From positions 16,695 through 80,694 of the forward strand of contig SFID01000001.1 of the NCBI GenBank assembly GCA_004555425.1: a stretch of DNA of 64,000 nt, in the 5' to 3' direction. Both the position numbers and the translations under genes were made by a program. Under the pieces are notes generated by a model. It worked only from the letters and a program-made list of their open reading frames with translations, did no database searches and had not been told where the DNA came from. Below, piece by piece: positions 1 to 9,093 of this stretch; the first letter of the stretch is position 1, and each line of letters opens with the position of its first letter. The stretch comes from Bacteroidales bacterium. GTDB taxonomy: Bacteria > Bacteroidota > Bacteroidia > Bacteroidales > Bacteroidaceae.

Positions 1-407
1 ACTCCACCCACCATAAATACCAAGACGGCAACCCCTTCCACAACACTAACATTGCCTCGGCCGCCTTGGCCGTCAGTGTGGAGGCGGGCTACGACATCTT
101 CTCGCAGATTCATCGCCTCCGTCAGGCAGGCCAGCGCCTCTACCTCTTCGGCCGCTTCGACCATTACGACAGTATGTACAAGGGCACCTACCGCCAGCAG
201 TACCGCTACTGCGCGCCCTTCGTGACAACGGTCGGTATCAACTACCATCCCATTCCCCAGATTGTGGTCAAGGGCGAATATGCCTACCGCGCCTTCCGCC
301 AGCCCAACAACCACGGCCTCCATTCCGACAGCCCGCTCTACGTGGCACCCTATAACAACGAACCCAGCCTGCGCCTGAGCATTGCATTCCAAGGTTGGTT
401 CCTCTGA
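1..407 (+). CDS. C-terminal part of an outer-membrane beta-barrel/porin-like protein (5' end outside window)
   Basis: The frame is open from base 3, so the gene starts upstream of the window. About 134 residues are visible: alternating aromatic/polar strands (for example YLFGRFDHYDSMYKG and QIVVKGEYAYRAF) and a C-terminus ending LRLSIAFQGWFL. An aromatic terminal strand is typical of outer-membrane barrels recognised by BamA. It lies 35 bp before an imelysin gene, in an order that recurs in Bacteroidetes iron-related clusters. The exact family cannot be named from this fragment. Confidence 0.7.
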   Translation, partial: STHHKYQDGNPFHNTNIASAALAVSVEAGYDIFSQIHRLRQAGQRLYLFGRFDHYDSMYKGTYRQQYRYCAPFVTTVGINYHPIPQIVVKGEYAYRAFRQPNNHGLHSDSPLYVAPYNNEPSLRLSIAFQGWFL

Positions 408-442
408 GAAATTTCTTACTCCAATAATCTATAACGTAAAAG

Positions 443-1648
443 ATGAACGTAATCCAACAACTGAAAGGCAGCAGCCTGACCCTCCTCCTCGGCCTCTGTG
501 CTTGGGGACTGCAAGTAGCATGTACCAACGACGACCCTGTGGATGCCGACATCGTTGCCGGTAGCCAGTCCTCCCTCAACGCCGCCTGCGACCAATGGCG
601 CACGGCTCGCGCAGACTGGGAACAGACCGAAGCCTTCCTCTTCGGCGCTGCCGACAAGTATTCCATTGACCCCCACACCGACACTTGGCCCGTGGACCAG
701 GCTGCGCTGGCCAATATCCTGCGCGACCCCGAAATCATGGCCGACATTGACAACAAGGTGAAACTCCTCAACTCGGGCGTGCTGGGCTACCACGGCATTG
801 AGTACGTGCTCTTCCGTCAAGGCAATCCGCGCGACATCAGCCAGTTGACCGACCTAGAATACCGCTACGTTTGCGCTGTGGCCAAGGACCTCTATCAGGC
901 CACCTGTGTGCTGCAAACCACTTGGTCGGGCGCCGCCTCGGGCACCCGCTACGAAGAAGCCATACGCTATCTGGCCTCGCACAACTCCCTCGACGACGAT
1001 GGCAACGTGACGGGAGAAGGCCTGAACTATACCAACTTTGGCGCCAACTTCAAGCAAACGCCCTCGGCTGACTACGACAACGACCTCGATGCTACGGTGC
1101 AAATCATTGAAGGTGCGCGCGATATCATCGCCGAAGTAGCAGGCTCAAAAATAGGTCTGCCCTGGTCGGGACAGGATGATTCCTACATCGAATCGCCTTA
1201 CGCCTACAACTCCATCACCGATTTCTACGACAATATCGTAGGCTGCCGCAACGCTCTCTACGGCGCAGTGGGAGCCACGACGCCCAACGAGAAGTCGCTC
1301 CTCTACTTCTGCCTCAACGCAGGCAACCCCACGCTCCGCGAACAAGCCCTCCAGGTGCAGCAGCAACTCACCACCGCGCTGGAAAAGGTGGCAGCCATGA
1401 AACGGCCCTTCGCCCTCTACTACACGGATGCCTCGGTCGAAACGGCCATCACCGCCCTCGACAATCTTGATGCCGCCCTCGCTGCCATGGAAGAGACGCT
1501 CCAGACCTACGCGGGCAATGCCACCGTCGAGGCACAGTGCAAGATTATCAACGCCAACTATGTGGACAACGTGGTCGTGCGCCTCTACACTTCGCTCTGC
1601 GACAACGCTGAGAAACTCTATCAGGCCATTATTAAGATTAAAGATTAA
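443..1648 (+). CDS. Imelysin-family (peptidase M75-like) lipoprotein
   Basis: This 401-aa protein has an N-terminal hydrophobic stretch ending in Cys27 (QVAC), a loose lipobox. The imelysin signature GxHxxE is present as G115-Y-H-G-I-E120, followed by YVLF. Imelysin proteins are envelope proteins linked to iron uptake (IrpA, EfeO relatives); proteolytic activity is doubtful for most members. The gene sits between a porin-like gene and a di-haem DUF1111 gene, 6 bp before the latter, so the three are probably co-transcribed. Iron or haem handling is inferred from family and context. Confidence 0.88.
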   Translation: MNVIQQLKGSSLTLLLGLCAWGLQVACTNDDPVDADIVAGSQSSLNAACDQWRTARADWEQTEAFLFGAADKYSIDPHTDTWPVDQAALANILRDPEIMADIDNKVKLLNSGVLGYHGIEYVLFRQGNPRDISQLTDLEYRYVCAVAKDLYQATCVLQTTWSGAASGTRYEEAIRYLASHNSLDDDGNVTGEGLNYTNFGANFKQTPSADYDNDLDATVQIIEGARDIIAEVAGSKIGLPWSGQDDSYIESPYAYNSITDFYDNIVGCRNALYGAVGATTPNEKSLLYFCLNAGNPTLREQALQVQQQLTTALEKVAAMKRPFALYYTDASVETAITALDNLDAALAAMEETLQTYAGNATVEAQCKIINANYVDNVVVRLYTSLCDNAEKLYQAIIKIKD

Positions 1649-1654
1649 CGATTC

Positions 1655-3343
1655 ATGAAGATGCAGATGAAAAAGTCAAGAATGCTCCTCGCCGTCTGCG
1701 CGGCCGCCTTGCTCGCCTCTTGCTCCGACGATGTGAGCGAATCCCTCAGTTGGGAGATTGGCGAAGGCACAACCCTTGACTATCCCGAGGACTACTTCGC
1801 TGGCGGACGCTTGGGCACAACGTCCAACAACTCCTCCGTGGCTTTCAAGCAGCCCACTCCCGCCGTTGAGAGCGCGGGCATGGTGACGGCTTTCAACGAA
1901 GGCGAGTACCTCTTTGAGAATGATTTCAACGAGAATACCGAAGGCGCATTCCGCGGTTTGGGCCCCGTCTATGTACGTCCGGGCTGCGGCTATTGCCATC
2001 CCGGCTACGGCCACGGCGCGCGCCAAAATAGTTACGCGGCCAACCAGCACCGCAATGGCTACCTCCTCGTCATCTACGACAAGCAGACCAACGCCTACAT
2101 TCGCTCGGTGGCGGGTATGCCACAGACGGCAGCCGTCAAACCCTTCAAGGCACCCATCGACGAGACGCAAATCAAGATTGACTGGAAAGCCTATACCGAC
2201 GAATGGGGCAACCGCTTTGACGATGGCGAAACCTACGAACTGACTTATCCCGAGGTAACTATTCCCCACTCGGCCTATTATGCGCCCGTCTATGTGCAGC
2301 GCAACGGAGTGGATGTGTAGATTCCTGCCGAGGAATATGCCGACAATATCGACGTGCGCCTCGAATCGACCATCGGTATCTACGGCACGGGCCTCCTCGA
2401 TGCTATCCCCGACGACTCCATCACGGCACAATGGCAGGCCGAGTCGCCCTACGTCACCCTCAATCCCTCCCTCTGGGACCAGGGGGCCAACACGTGGAAG
2501 AGTTATTACACCAATACGCTCCAGGGCGACGGCACCCAATACGTGCGCCGCTATACCTACGCCCTCAGCCGTGGCCCTGTGCTCGATGGTGCTGGCGCCA
2601 ATGCCATCTGGAATATCACCAATGTCAATCGCCCCGACCGCCGCTACCACTACCTCGACCTCGCGGGTAAATATTATGCCGAGAAATCCTCGAAGGACCC
2701 CGAGGTGCAGGCGGGCTTCACCGAATATATCAATCGCATTGACCCCGAAGGGAAGCATCCTGAGTGGCACACGGGCAATCTCGAGAGCGACATCCATACG
2801 TACCTGACGAGCAAGACGCTCGAACCCGAGATGACGACCGAGCAATACAAGAACCTGATGATTTGGCACCGCGGTCTGGCCGTTCCTGCCGCTCGCAATA
2901 CCACGACCGACAAGTTCAAGGAAGGCAAACGGCTCTTCGCCGAAATGGGTTGCGCCACTTGCCACCGTCCCTCGTGGACCACGGGCAGCGACGATATCCA
3001 AGACCCCAACCGCCTCTTCACCAACGCCGACATGCCGCGCTATCCCTATCAGAAGATTTGGCCCTACACGGACATGGTTCAGCACAGATTGTTCATGAAG
3101 AACGATATCCGCACGGGTTGGTGCCGCACCACTCCCCTCTGGGGCCGCGGACTGGCCAGCAAATGCGGTTCGGGAACGGAGCGCCTCCACGACTGTCGCG
3201 CCCGCAACGTCATCGAGGCCATTATGTGGCACGGTTGCACCACCGAAGGCGGCAAGAGCGATGCCTACGAGTCGGTGCTCCGATTCCGTCAACTCAGCAA
3301 GGAACAGCGCGACCAAGTAGTCTTCTTCATAGAATCCATCTAG
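1655..3343 (+). pseudogene. Di-haem oxidoreductase-like (DUF1111) lipoprotein interrupted by an in-frame TAG
   Basis: One frame of 562 codons encodes a lipoprotein (LLASC, Cys23) with two c-type haem motifs, CGYCH at 111-115 and CATCH at about 433-437, as expected for the DUF1111 family related to MauG/CcpA di-haem enzymes. Codon 222 (bases 2318-2320) is TAG; the same frame continues immediately with IPAEEYADNIDV and stays open to 3343. The stop separates the two haem sites, so the upstream product alone would lack one haem. A single C-to-T change from CAG would explain it. TAG terminates other genes here, so general recoding is unlikely. Nonsense mutation, sequencing error or local read-through remain possible. 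Confidence 0.85.
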
Positions 3344-3403
3344 CGCTTCTCGCTCCTATATTATAATAAGGAGTCCCCAATGTTTCCCAGGATTGCCCGA
3401 CTA

Positions 3404-3522
3404 TCGAGCTAGCAGCCGCAGGCTGCGCTGAAACTAGGGGACGCAGTCCCCGACTGAAACTAGGAAGCCGCAGGCTTCCGCTGAAACTAGGGAGCGCAGC
3501 GACCGTTGAAACTAAACCAGAA
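3404..3522 (+). repeat. Stem-loop array with GAAACTAG spacers (family R1)
   Basis: Short hairpins with different stems (GCAGCCGCAGGCTGC; GGGGACGCAGTCCCC; GGAAGCCGCAGGCTTCC) are separated by the constant spacer CTGAAACTAG or GTTGAAACTA. The array lies between the DUF1111 gene and the cytochrome assembly gene and ends only a few bases before the latter's ATG. Related arrays occur at 19648, 40262, 41274 and 48518. They resemble REP-like palindromes in size. Confidence 0.8.
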
Positions 3523-3523
3523 T

Positions 3524-5713
3524 ATGTTCATTCGCAAAAGAGATAAGTTAATAATTGGAATCCTTTCCCTATACACACTCCTCGCAGTGTGTATGGGGAT
3601 TGCGACTTTCTTGGAGAAAACCCACGGACAGGCTTTCGCGGCCACGCACATCTACGGTGCGTGGTGGTTTGTTGGCCTGTGGGCTGCGCTTAGTCTGTTG
3701 TCTGTGGTCGTTCTCCTTCGCCGCAAGGTGCAGCGCCGTCCTGCGGTGTTCCTCCTCCACGGCGCGTTTGTCGTCATCCTCTTGGGCGCGCTCGTCACCC
3801 ATCTTTTCGCTCGCGAGGGTACGCTCCATCTTCGCGTAGGCCAGACCGCCAGCACCTTCACCCTCAAAGACGGGCGCACCGATAGCCTGCCTTTCAGCGT
3901 GCGCCTCTTGCACTACGAAACCCTCTGCTATCCCGGCACCGACGCCCCCATGGACTATCGTGCGCGCCTCTTGACCCGGCAAGCAGGCCGCACCGATACG
4001 CTCACCGTTTCGATGAACCGCATCGGGCGGCAGGCAGGCTATCGCTTCTGCCAGTCGTCCTACGATTCCGACCAGCAGGGCACCATTCTCCTCGTAGCCT
4101 CCGACCCCTACGGCATCGGCATTACCTACGCAGGCTATCTGCTCCTGCTCCTCGGCTGGCTCTGGACGTTTTGCGCCCAAGGCACACGCCTGCGCCACCT
4201 TGCCCGTCTCGCCCTGCGCGTCCTCCTTCCCGCAGTGCTCCTGGTGGGCAATGTGCAGCAGGCACAGGCCGCAGACATTCCGCGTGAGATTGCTGACGAC
4301 CTGGCCGAGGTGGCCGTGCTCTACGATGGCCGCATCTGTCCGCTCCATACGGCCATGACCGATTACCTCACCAAACTTTCGGGCAAGGACACGTGGCAAG
4401 GAAAAACGGCCAGCGAGGTCTTCGTGGGTTGGATGATTTTCTATAACGACTGGGAGGGCGAGCGGCTGATCAAGGTAAAGGACGCGGCCGTGCAACGCCT
4501 GCTCGGCATCAATGGCTCCTGGGCCAGTGTGCGCGACTTCTATACCGCCCAGCACGCCTACAAATTAGATGGAAAAATGGACGACCCTTCCCTTCCCGAA
4601 TCGACCCGCAAGGCCCTGCGCGAGGCCGACGAGAAACTCCGCGTCGTCACCCTCTTCTATCAGAGCGAACTCCTGCGCATCTTTCCCCTCCAGCAGGGCG
4701 ACAGCCTCCATTGGCACGCGCCGGGCAGCACCGAGTTGCCGCGCGGCGTCCCCTCGGCCGAGTTTCAGTTTGTCCACCACGCCATGGACCGCCTCGTTCA
4801 GGCCATCCTCACGGGCGATACGGCAGGCGCACACCTGATGATTGCCAAAATCAAAGCATACCAGCAGGCTCATGCGGCCCACGTGCTGCCCTCGCGCGCC
4901 AAGATGCGGGCCGAGATTTGGCTCAACCATTGGCAGCAAAGCCGCCCAGTGGTCTTCCTCGCCTTGGGTGCAAGCCTCCTGCTGTGTCTCGCCTTCTTCG
5001 CTGGCCGACCGCGGCGCTGGCTGAACGTGGCCCAGGGCCTTCTTCTCGTTCTGCTGACGCTCTGGGTGACCTTGCTGATAGGATTGCGCTGGTGGGTGAG
5101 CGGCCATGTGCCGATGACGAATGGCTACGAGACCATGCTGCTCATGGCTTGGCTCTCGCTGATGCTGGGCCTGCTGTGTGCAAGGGCCTTGCCCATCCTC
5201 CGCGCCCTTGCTCCCGTGGTGGCAGCGTGCTGTATGCTCGTGGCGCATCTGGCCAGTGGCAATCCGCGCATCACGGCCCTCATGCCCGTGCTCGCCTCGC
5301 CCCTGTTGTCGCTCCATGTGGCCTTGGTCATGATGGCCTATGTGCTGTTGGTCATCCTGGCCCTCATTGCTGTGCGCTGTCTCCTGTTGCGACCGCGCAA
5401 GGCAGACGAGCAACTGTTGCGCCTGACTGCCCTCTCCAGGCTCTTGCTCTATCCCGCAGTGGCTCTCCTGAGTGCGGGCATCTTTGTCGGCGCCGTCTGG
5501 GCCAACATCTCGTGGGGCTGTTACTGGTCGTGGGACCCCAAGGAGACCTGGGCCCTCATCACGCTCATGGTCTATGCCGTCCCGCTCCACGGCCTGCATC
5601 GCACGGACAGCCCACGCGCCTACCATATATATATCCTCCTCGCCCTGCTCACAGTCTTGATGACCTATTTCGGCGTCAACTATTTCCTGTCGGGTATGCA
5701 CGCATATTCTTAG
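3524..5713 (+). CDS. ccsA: Cytochrome c assembly protein (ResB-like N-terminus, CcsA/ResC C-terminus)
   Basis: This 729-aa polytopic membrane protein has N-terminal helices and a ResB-like periplasmic region, then a C-terminal CcsA domain with the tryptophan-rich haem-handling motif SWGCYWSWDPKETWAL. System II assembly proteins export haem and attach it to CxxCH motifs in the periplasm. The neighbouring DUF1111 gene encodes a protein with two such motifs, a likely client. The ATG at 3524 is preferred over an in-frame TTG at 3506, because the TTG lies inside a repeat array. Fused CcsBA-type proteins of this size are usual in Bacteroidetes. Confidence 0.88.
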   Translation: MFIRKRDKLIIGILSLYTLLAVCMGIATFLEKTHGQAFAATHIYGAWWFVGLWAALSLLSVVVLLRRKVQRRPAVFLLHGAFVVILLGALVTHLFAREGTLHLRVGQTASTFTLKDGRTDSLPFSVRLLHYETLCYPGTDAPMDYRARLLTRQAGRTDTLTVSMNRIGRQAGYRFCQSSYDSDQQGTILLVASDPYGIGITYAGYLLLLLGWLWTFCAQGTRLRHLARLALRVLLPAVLLVGNVQQAQAADIPREIADDLAEVAVLYDGRICPLHTAMTDYLTKLSGKDTWQGKTASEVFVGWMIFYNDWEGERLIKVKDAAVQRLLGINGSWASVRDFYTAQHAYKLDGKMDDPSLPESTRKALREADEKLRVVTLFYQSELLRIFPLQQGDSLHWHAPGSTELPRGVPSAEFQFVHHAMDRLVQAILTGDTAGAHLMIAKIKAYQQAHAAHVLPSRAKMRAEIWLNHWQQSRPVVFLALGASLLLCLAFFAGRPRRWLNVAQGLLLVLLTLWVTLLIGLRWWVSGHVPMTNGYETMLLMAWLSLMLGLLCARALPILRALAPVVAACCMLVAHLASGNPRITALMPVLASPLLSLHVALVMMAYVLLVILALIAVRCLLLRPRKADEQLLRLTALSRLLLYPAVALLSAGIFVGAVWANISWGCYWSWDPKETWALITLMVYAVPLHGLHRTDSPRAYHIYILLALLTVLMTYFGVNYFLSGMHAYS

Positions 5714-5778
5714 CGGATAAGGGGCGCGCCGAATAGTATCCCTAGCCTGCACAATTACCTGAGTAGTTACCCGAAATG

Positions 5779-6321
5779 GTAACTACTCAGGTGGTTCTAG
5801 ATTGCGAGGCAATGTACCGCGCGTTGCTTTAGGCTTGTATCAGATGTGAAAGAAAAAAACCAAGATAAACCCCTTGAAGAGTCTGGGGGCTTCGCCCTGG
5901 TGCTTGGGCTTCGGGTGGGTCTTATAAGAGCAGGCTCTTAACGCCCCACCCGAAACCCAAACCCCACCTTCTTTCAGAAGGCTGTCAGCCTCTTCAAGGC
6001 GATAAACAGAAAATAAACCCATTTTCCTCTGAAGAGGTGCATCGTTCCGTTGTGTACTTCCATTCGTTTTCGATGATGATTTCAGCCAGATGGGGTTTAT
6101 TTCCTGTTTATCGCCTTGTGCTTGATGCAAAACCCGATAGGGTGATGCTGTGTCTGACTGGAAATCACTGAGCTTGCTCAGGGATTTCCTGACAGCCACA
6201 GCATCAAATGTCTCGCTAGAGACATTTTGCATCAAGTGCAAGGGGTTTTTTAGGTTTTTGTTTTATCAGTGGCCACAGGACTTTTGTGACAACTCCTCAT
6301 TATTTTGACCTGAGTAGTTAC
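5779..6321. repeat. Inverted-repeat-bounded cassette A (family R5), highly structured
   Basis: The 543-bp element begins GTAACTACTCAGG and ends with its inverted copy CCTGAGTAGTTAC. CCGAAATG lies directly outside both ends, as an 8-bp target duplication would. A further CCTGAGTAGTTAC lies outside at 5758-5770. The interior contains three consecutive multi-branched palindromes: arms 5872-5881/5990-5999, 5998-6009/6104-6115 and 6121-6132/6225-6236, each enclosing smaller hairpins. No convincing coding frame is present. It could be a MITE or a structured RNA gene. Confidence 0.75.
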
Positions 6322-6683
6322 CCGAAATGTTAAATCCAAACATTTTTCGCGCGAAAACTTTTAATATCTTTTATATTTTCGGCCGCGAAAAATTCTCTAT
6401 ATCGTCATTTCGCGCACCGATAAAGCCAAGAAAATTTCCGCAAAAGCATTTAGAAAATCCGCAAAAGCATATAGAATTTTCTACTTCCGATGTTTTTCTT
6501 CCCTTATATGGGCCAAAAAAAGAGGAAAGAACCCTGTGTTTGGGGCTCTTTCCTCTTCGCTAGTACAAAGATAATACATTTTTCCGCGAAATGCAAATCC
6601 ATTTAACATTTCGCAACAATCTATGAAATGTTAAAAGACGAGTTTTGCACACGCGGGGGTCTGCGATGTGTTATATTACGAGG
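6322..6683 (-). repeat. Promoter-terminator element, copy A (family R6)
   Basis: This 362-bp element recurs at 16507-16868 (also 362 bp) and 40353-40706. It has one end reading CCTCGTAATATAACACAT and the other AACATTTCGG, which abuts a GTAACTACTCAGG cassette in all three copies. It contains an inverted repeat around AACATTTC/GAAATGTT, a consensus Bacteroidetes promoter and a terminator hairpin just downstream. Short open frames in the copies are on different strands relative to the element and are not conserved, so I treat it as non-coding. Confidence 0.8.
6515..6559 (-). ncRNA. Predicted ~45-nt hairpin RNA, copy A
   Basis: On the minus strand the promoter has TTTG, 20 bp, then TATCTTTG (bases 6566-6573). 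The hairpin follows: arm 6543-6555 pairs with 6522-6534 over 13 pairs with an 8-nt loop, then seven T residues. Transcription would start near 6559 and end at about 6515. It could be a regulatory RNA, a decoy terminator or a by-product of a mobile element. Confidence 0.6.
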
Positions 6684-6804
6684 GAGGATTTTTCAATGAG
6701 GAATGAGGGATGAGAAATTGCCTTTCCAATAATCGTATTTCGACTTTTGAGCCAGTGGCCGAAGGTTGCGTTGAAGCGCGAGGCCAAGGCGGCAGGGCTA
6801 CTTG

Positions 6805-8058
6805 TTATTCCGCGCTGTAGTCCTCGAAGAGAAAATCGTTGTAGGGATATTTCTGTACGTGGAGTTGGCGCACGCGCTGGTAGAAGAGTTCTTTGAGAGC
6901 CTCGATGTTCTGCCGCTCGCGCGCAGAGATGAAGATGCAATCTTCTCCCATGCGCGCCATCCACGTCTGTTGGAGTTGTTCGAGCGAAACGTTCTCCTTC
7001 GTGGGCGGCGTGAGGTCGTCGGGGTCCTTCTCCGTCCAAGTGTAGGCATCCATCTTGTTGAACACCATCAGTTGTGGCTTGTCCGAGCAGCCCAGGTCCA
7101 TGAGCGTCTTGTTGACCACCTCAATCTGTTCGGCAAAGTCGGGGTGCGATACGTCCACCACGTGCACCAGAAGGTCGGCCTCGCGCGTTTCGTCCAGCGT
7201 ACTCTTGAACGAATCCACGAGGTCGGTTGGCAGTTTGCGGATGAAGCCAACGGTGTCGGCCAGGAGGAAGGGCAGGTTGCCGATGATGACCTTGCGCACA
7301 GTCGTGTCGAGCGTGGCGAAGAGTTTGTTCTCGGCAAAAACTTCGGCCTTGGCCAGCAGGTTGATGAGCGTTGATTTGCCCACGTTCGTATAGCCCACGA
7401 GGGCCACGCGGATGAGGCGGCCGCGGTTCTTGCGCTGGGTGGTTTTCTGGCGGTCAATCTCCGCGAGGCGCTGTTTGAGCAGGGCCATGCGGTTGAGGAT
7501 GATGCGGCGGTCCATCTCCAACTGCGTTTCGCCCGGTCCGCGCAGGCCCACGCTTCCCTTGCCGCCGCCACCGCCCGAACCGCCACCTTGGCGCTCGAGG
7601 TGGGTCCAGAGGCGCTGCAGGCGGGGGAGCATATAGCGGTATTGCGCCAGTTCGATCTGCGTCTTGGCATTGGCCGTCTGGGCGCGCATGGCAAAGATGT
7701 CGAGGATGAGCGAGGTGCGGTCCAGAATCTTGACCTTGAGTTCGCGCTCAATATTGCGGAGCTGCTTGGCCGAGAGTTCGTCGTCGAAGATGACCATACC
7801 GACTTCGCGCTCGGCATCCTCTTCGGCAATGATGTATTGGCGGATTTCCTCCAACTTGCCTTTGCCCACGTAGGTCACGGAGCTGGGGCCGTCCATGCGT
7901 TGGGTGAAGCGGCGCACGGTGACTGCGCCCGCCGTTTCGGCCAGAAATTCAAGTTCGTCAAGGTATTCTTGCGTTTTGCGCTCGTCCTGCTGCTTCGTGA
8001 TGAGGCCCACGAGAACGGCCGTTTCTGCTTTGGCTTCGGATTGTATAAATTCCTTCAT
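6805..8058 (-). CDS. hflX: GTPase HflX
   Basis: This 417-aa ribosome-associated GTPase has an N-terminal HflX domain followed by a glycine-rich linker (GGGSGGGGG) and a G domain with G1 GYTNVGKST, G3 DTVGF and G4 NKMD. HflX splits or rescues stalled ribosomes, especially under stress. The start MKEFIQSEAK at 8058 fits the family better than longer in-frame extensions. It is divergent from frr, another ribosome-recycling factor. Confidence 0.95.
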   Translation of the reverse strand: MKEFIQSEAKAETAVLVGLITKQQDERKTQEYLDELEFLAETAGAVTVRRFTQRMDGPSSVTYVGKGKLEEIRQYIIAEEDAEREVGMVIFDDELSAKQLRNIERELKVKILDRTSLILDIFAMRAQTANAKTQIELAQYRYMLPRLQRLWTHLERQGGGSGGGGGKGSVGLRGPGETQLEMDRRIILNRMALLKQRLAEIDRQKTTQRKNRGRLIRVALVGYTNVGKSTLINLLAKAEVFAENKLFATLDTTVRKVIIGNLPFLLADTVGFIRKLPTDLVDSFKSTLDETREADLLVHVVDVSHPDFAEQIEVVNKTLMDLGCSDKPQLMVFNKMDAYTWTEKDPDDLTPPTKENVSLEQLQQTWMARMGEDCIFISARERQNIEALKELFYQRVRQLHVQKYPYNDFLFEDYSAE

Positions 8059-8220
8059 TCGGGAAACTGGGGTTAGGGATGAAAATAGGATAGGAGGGGC
8101 GGCGCGAATGGTCGTAAAATATGTCTTTTCAGCAGAAAGGAAGTGCTGATTCCGCCCCTGATATGTGCAAAAGTACAAAAAAAAATAAACCGTTCGTCTT
8201 TTCAAACAAAAAAATATATG

Positions 8221-8228
8221 TACCTTTG
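8221..8228 (+). promoter_or_regulatory. Probable -7 box upstream of frr
   Basis: TACCTTTG matches the Bacteroidetes -7 consensus TAnnTTTG. It lies about 110 bp before the frr start in the hflX/frr divergent spacer. No clear TTTG -33 box is seen, so this is a moderate call. Confidence 0.45.
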
Positions 8229-8337
8229 GAAAAAATTTCAGCCCCTCATTTCGCACTAGGCATTAGGCTTAGGTATAGCGGCGCTTTGGGCTGCTCCTTG
8301 TATAATATAATTACTATAACAATAAATATTGCCAATC

Positions 8338-8898
8338 ATGATTGACGTAAAAGAATTGCTCGCTGCTTGCGAGGAAAAGATGGAAATGAGTGTGATGCAC
8401 CTGGAGGAAACCCTCTCGCATATCCGTGCTGGTAAGGCCAACGTGCATATCCTCGACGAAATCCGCGTGAACTCCTACGGTTCGATGGTGCCCATCAACA
8501 ATGTGGCCGCCATCACTACGCCCGATGCGCGTACTATTGCCATCAAACCCTGGGATAAGTCCATGTTCCACCATATCGAAAAGGCTATCATTGATTCCAA
8601 CGTAGGAATCATGCCCGAAAACAACGGCGAAATCATCCGCCTGGGCATTCCGCCCCTCACCGAAGAGCGTCGCCGCGACCTCACCAAGCAGTGTAATAAG
8701 GAAGGCGAGGAAACCAAGGTGGCCATTCGCAACGCACGCCGCGACGGCATCGAAAAACTGAAGAAGGGAATCAAGGACGGCCTGCCCGAAGACGTGGAGA
8801 AGGACTCCGAAGCCGACCTCCAGAAAATCCACGACCGTATGGTCAAGAAGGTTGAAGAACTCCTCGTTGCCAAGAGCAAGGAGATTATGACAGTGTAG
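8338..8898 (+). CDS. frr: Ribosome recycling factor
   Basis: The 186-aa protein is the standard RRF length. It carries the family's SHIRAGKANVHILDEI and TPDARTIAIKPWDKSM regions and the C-terminal helical KKVEELLVAKSKEIM. RRF acts with EF-G to split post-termination ribosomes in the cytoplasm. The ATG at 8338 (MIDVKELLA) is chosen over an in-frame TTG three codons earlier. A TTAGGAG repeat array begins right after its stop. Confidence 0.97.
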   Translation: MIDVKELLAACEEKMEMSVMHLEETLSHIRAGKANVHILDEIRVNSYGSMVPINNVAAITTPDARTIAIKPWDKSMFHHIEKAIIDSNVGIMPENNGEIIRLGIPPLTEERRRDLTKQCNKEGEETKVAIRNARRDGIEKLKKGIKDGLPEDVEKDSEADLQKIHDRMVKKVEELLVAKSKEIMTV

Positions 8899-8902
8899 GA
8901 TA

Positions 8903-9087
8903 GTTAGGAGCTTTTTTCAATTAGGAATTAGAAGTTAGGAATTAGGAATTTCCTCTCCAATTCCTCCACTCCAAGTCCTCTATAATCCTCTCCAAATCCT
9001 CTTCAATCCTCTATAATCCTAAAAATTCTTCTCCCCAAACCCAAGAAAAGACTCCTAACTCCTAACTCCTAACTCCTAACTCCTAAC
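8903..9087. repeat. TTAGGAG / AGAGGATT-type arrays filling the frr-rsgA spacer (families R2, R3)
   Basis: The spacer starts with degenerate TTAGGAG/TTAGGAAT units, continues with tandem TCCTCTATAA/TCCTCTCCAA units, and ends with five perfect ACTCCTA repeats directly before AAAAAATG of rsgA. The outer TTAGGAG and CTCCTAA units are inverted with respect to each other, so the whole tract could fold. The same vocabulary recurs at 15004, 19812, 38112, 41428, 43954 and 58446. Confidence 0.75.
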
Positions 9088-9093
9088 TAAAAA

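Noticed and set aside
2318..2320. Genome-wide reassignment of TAG
   Set aside because: Several confidently identified genes (for example ccsA, metF, holB, dapF) end in TAG at the expected place.
1676..3316. 546-codon minus-strand open frame opposite the DUF1111 gene
   Set aside because: The opposite strand has two CxxCH haem motifs and a lipoprotein signal; the antisense frame is low-complexity Val/Ala/Gly sequence.
3404..3522. CRISPR array
   Set aside because: Repeats are 10-11 bp spacers around short palindromes, with no 28-37-bp direct repeats, no unique 30-bp spacers and no cas genes.
6327..6563. 78-codon open frame inside promoter-terminator element copy A, and the 84- and 120-codon frames in copies B and C
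   Set aside because: The frames lie on opposite strands relative to the element and the proteins are not alike in the same frame; they overlap the hairpin and T-tract.
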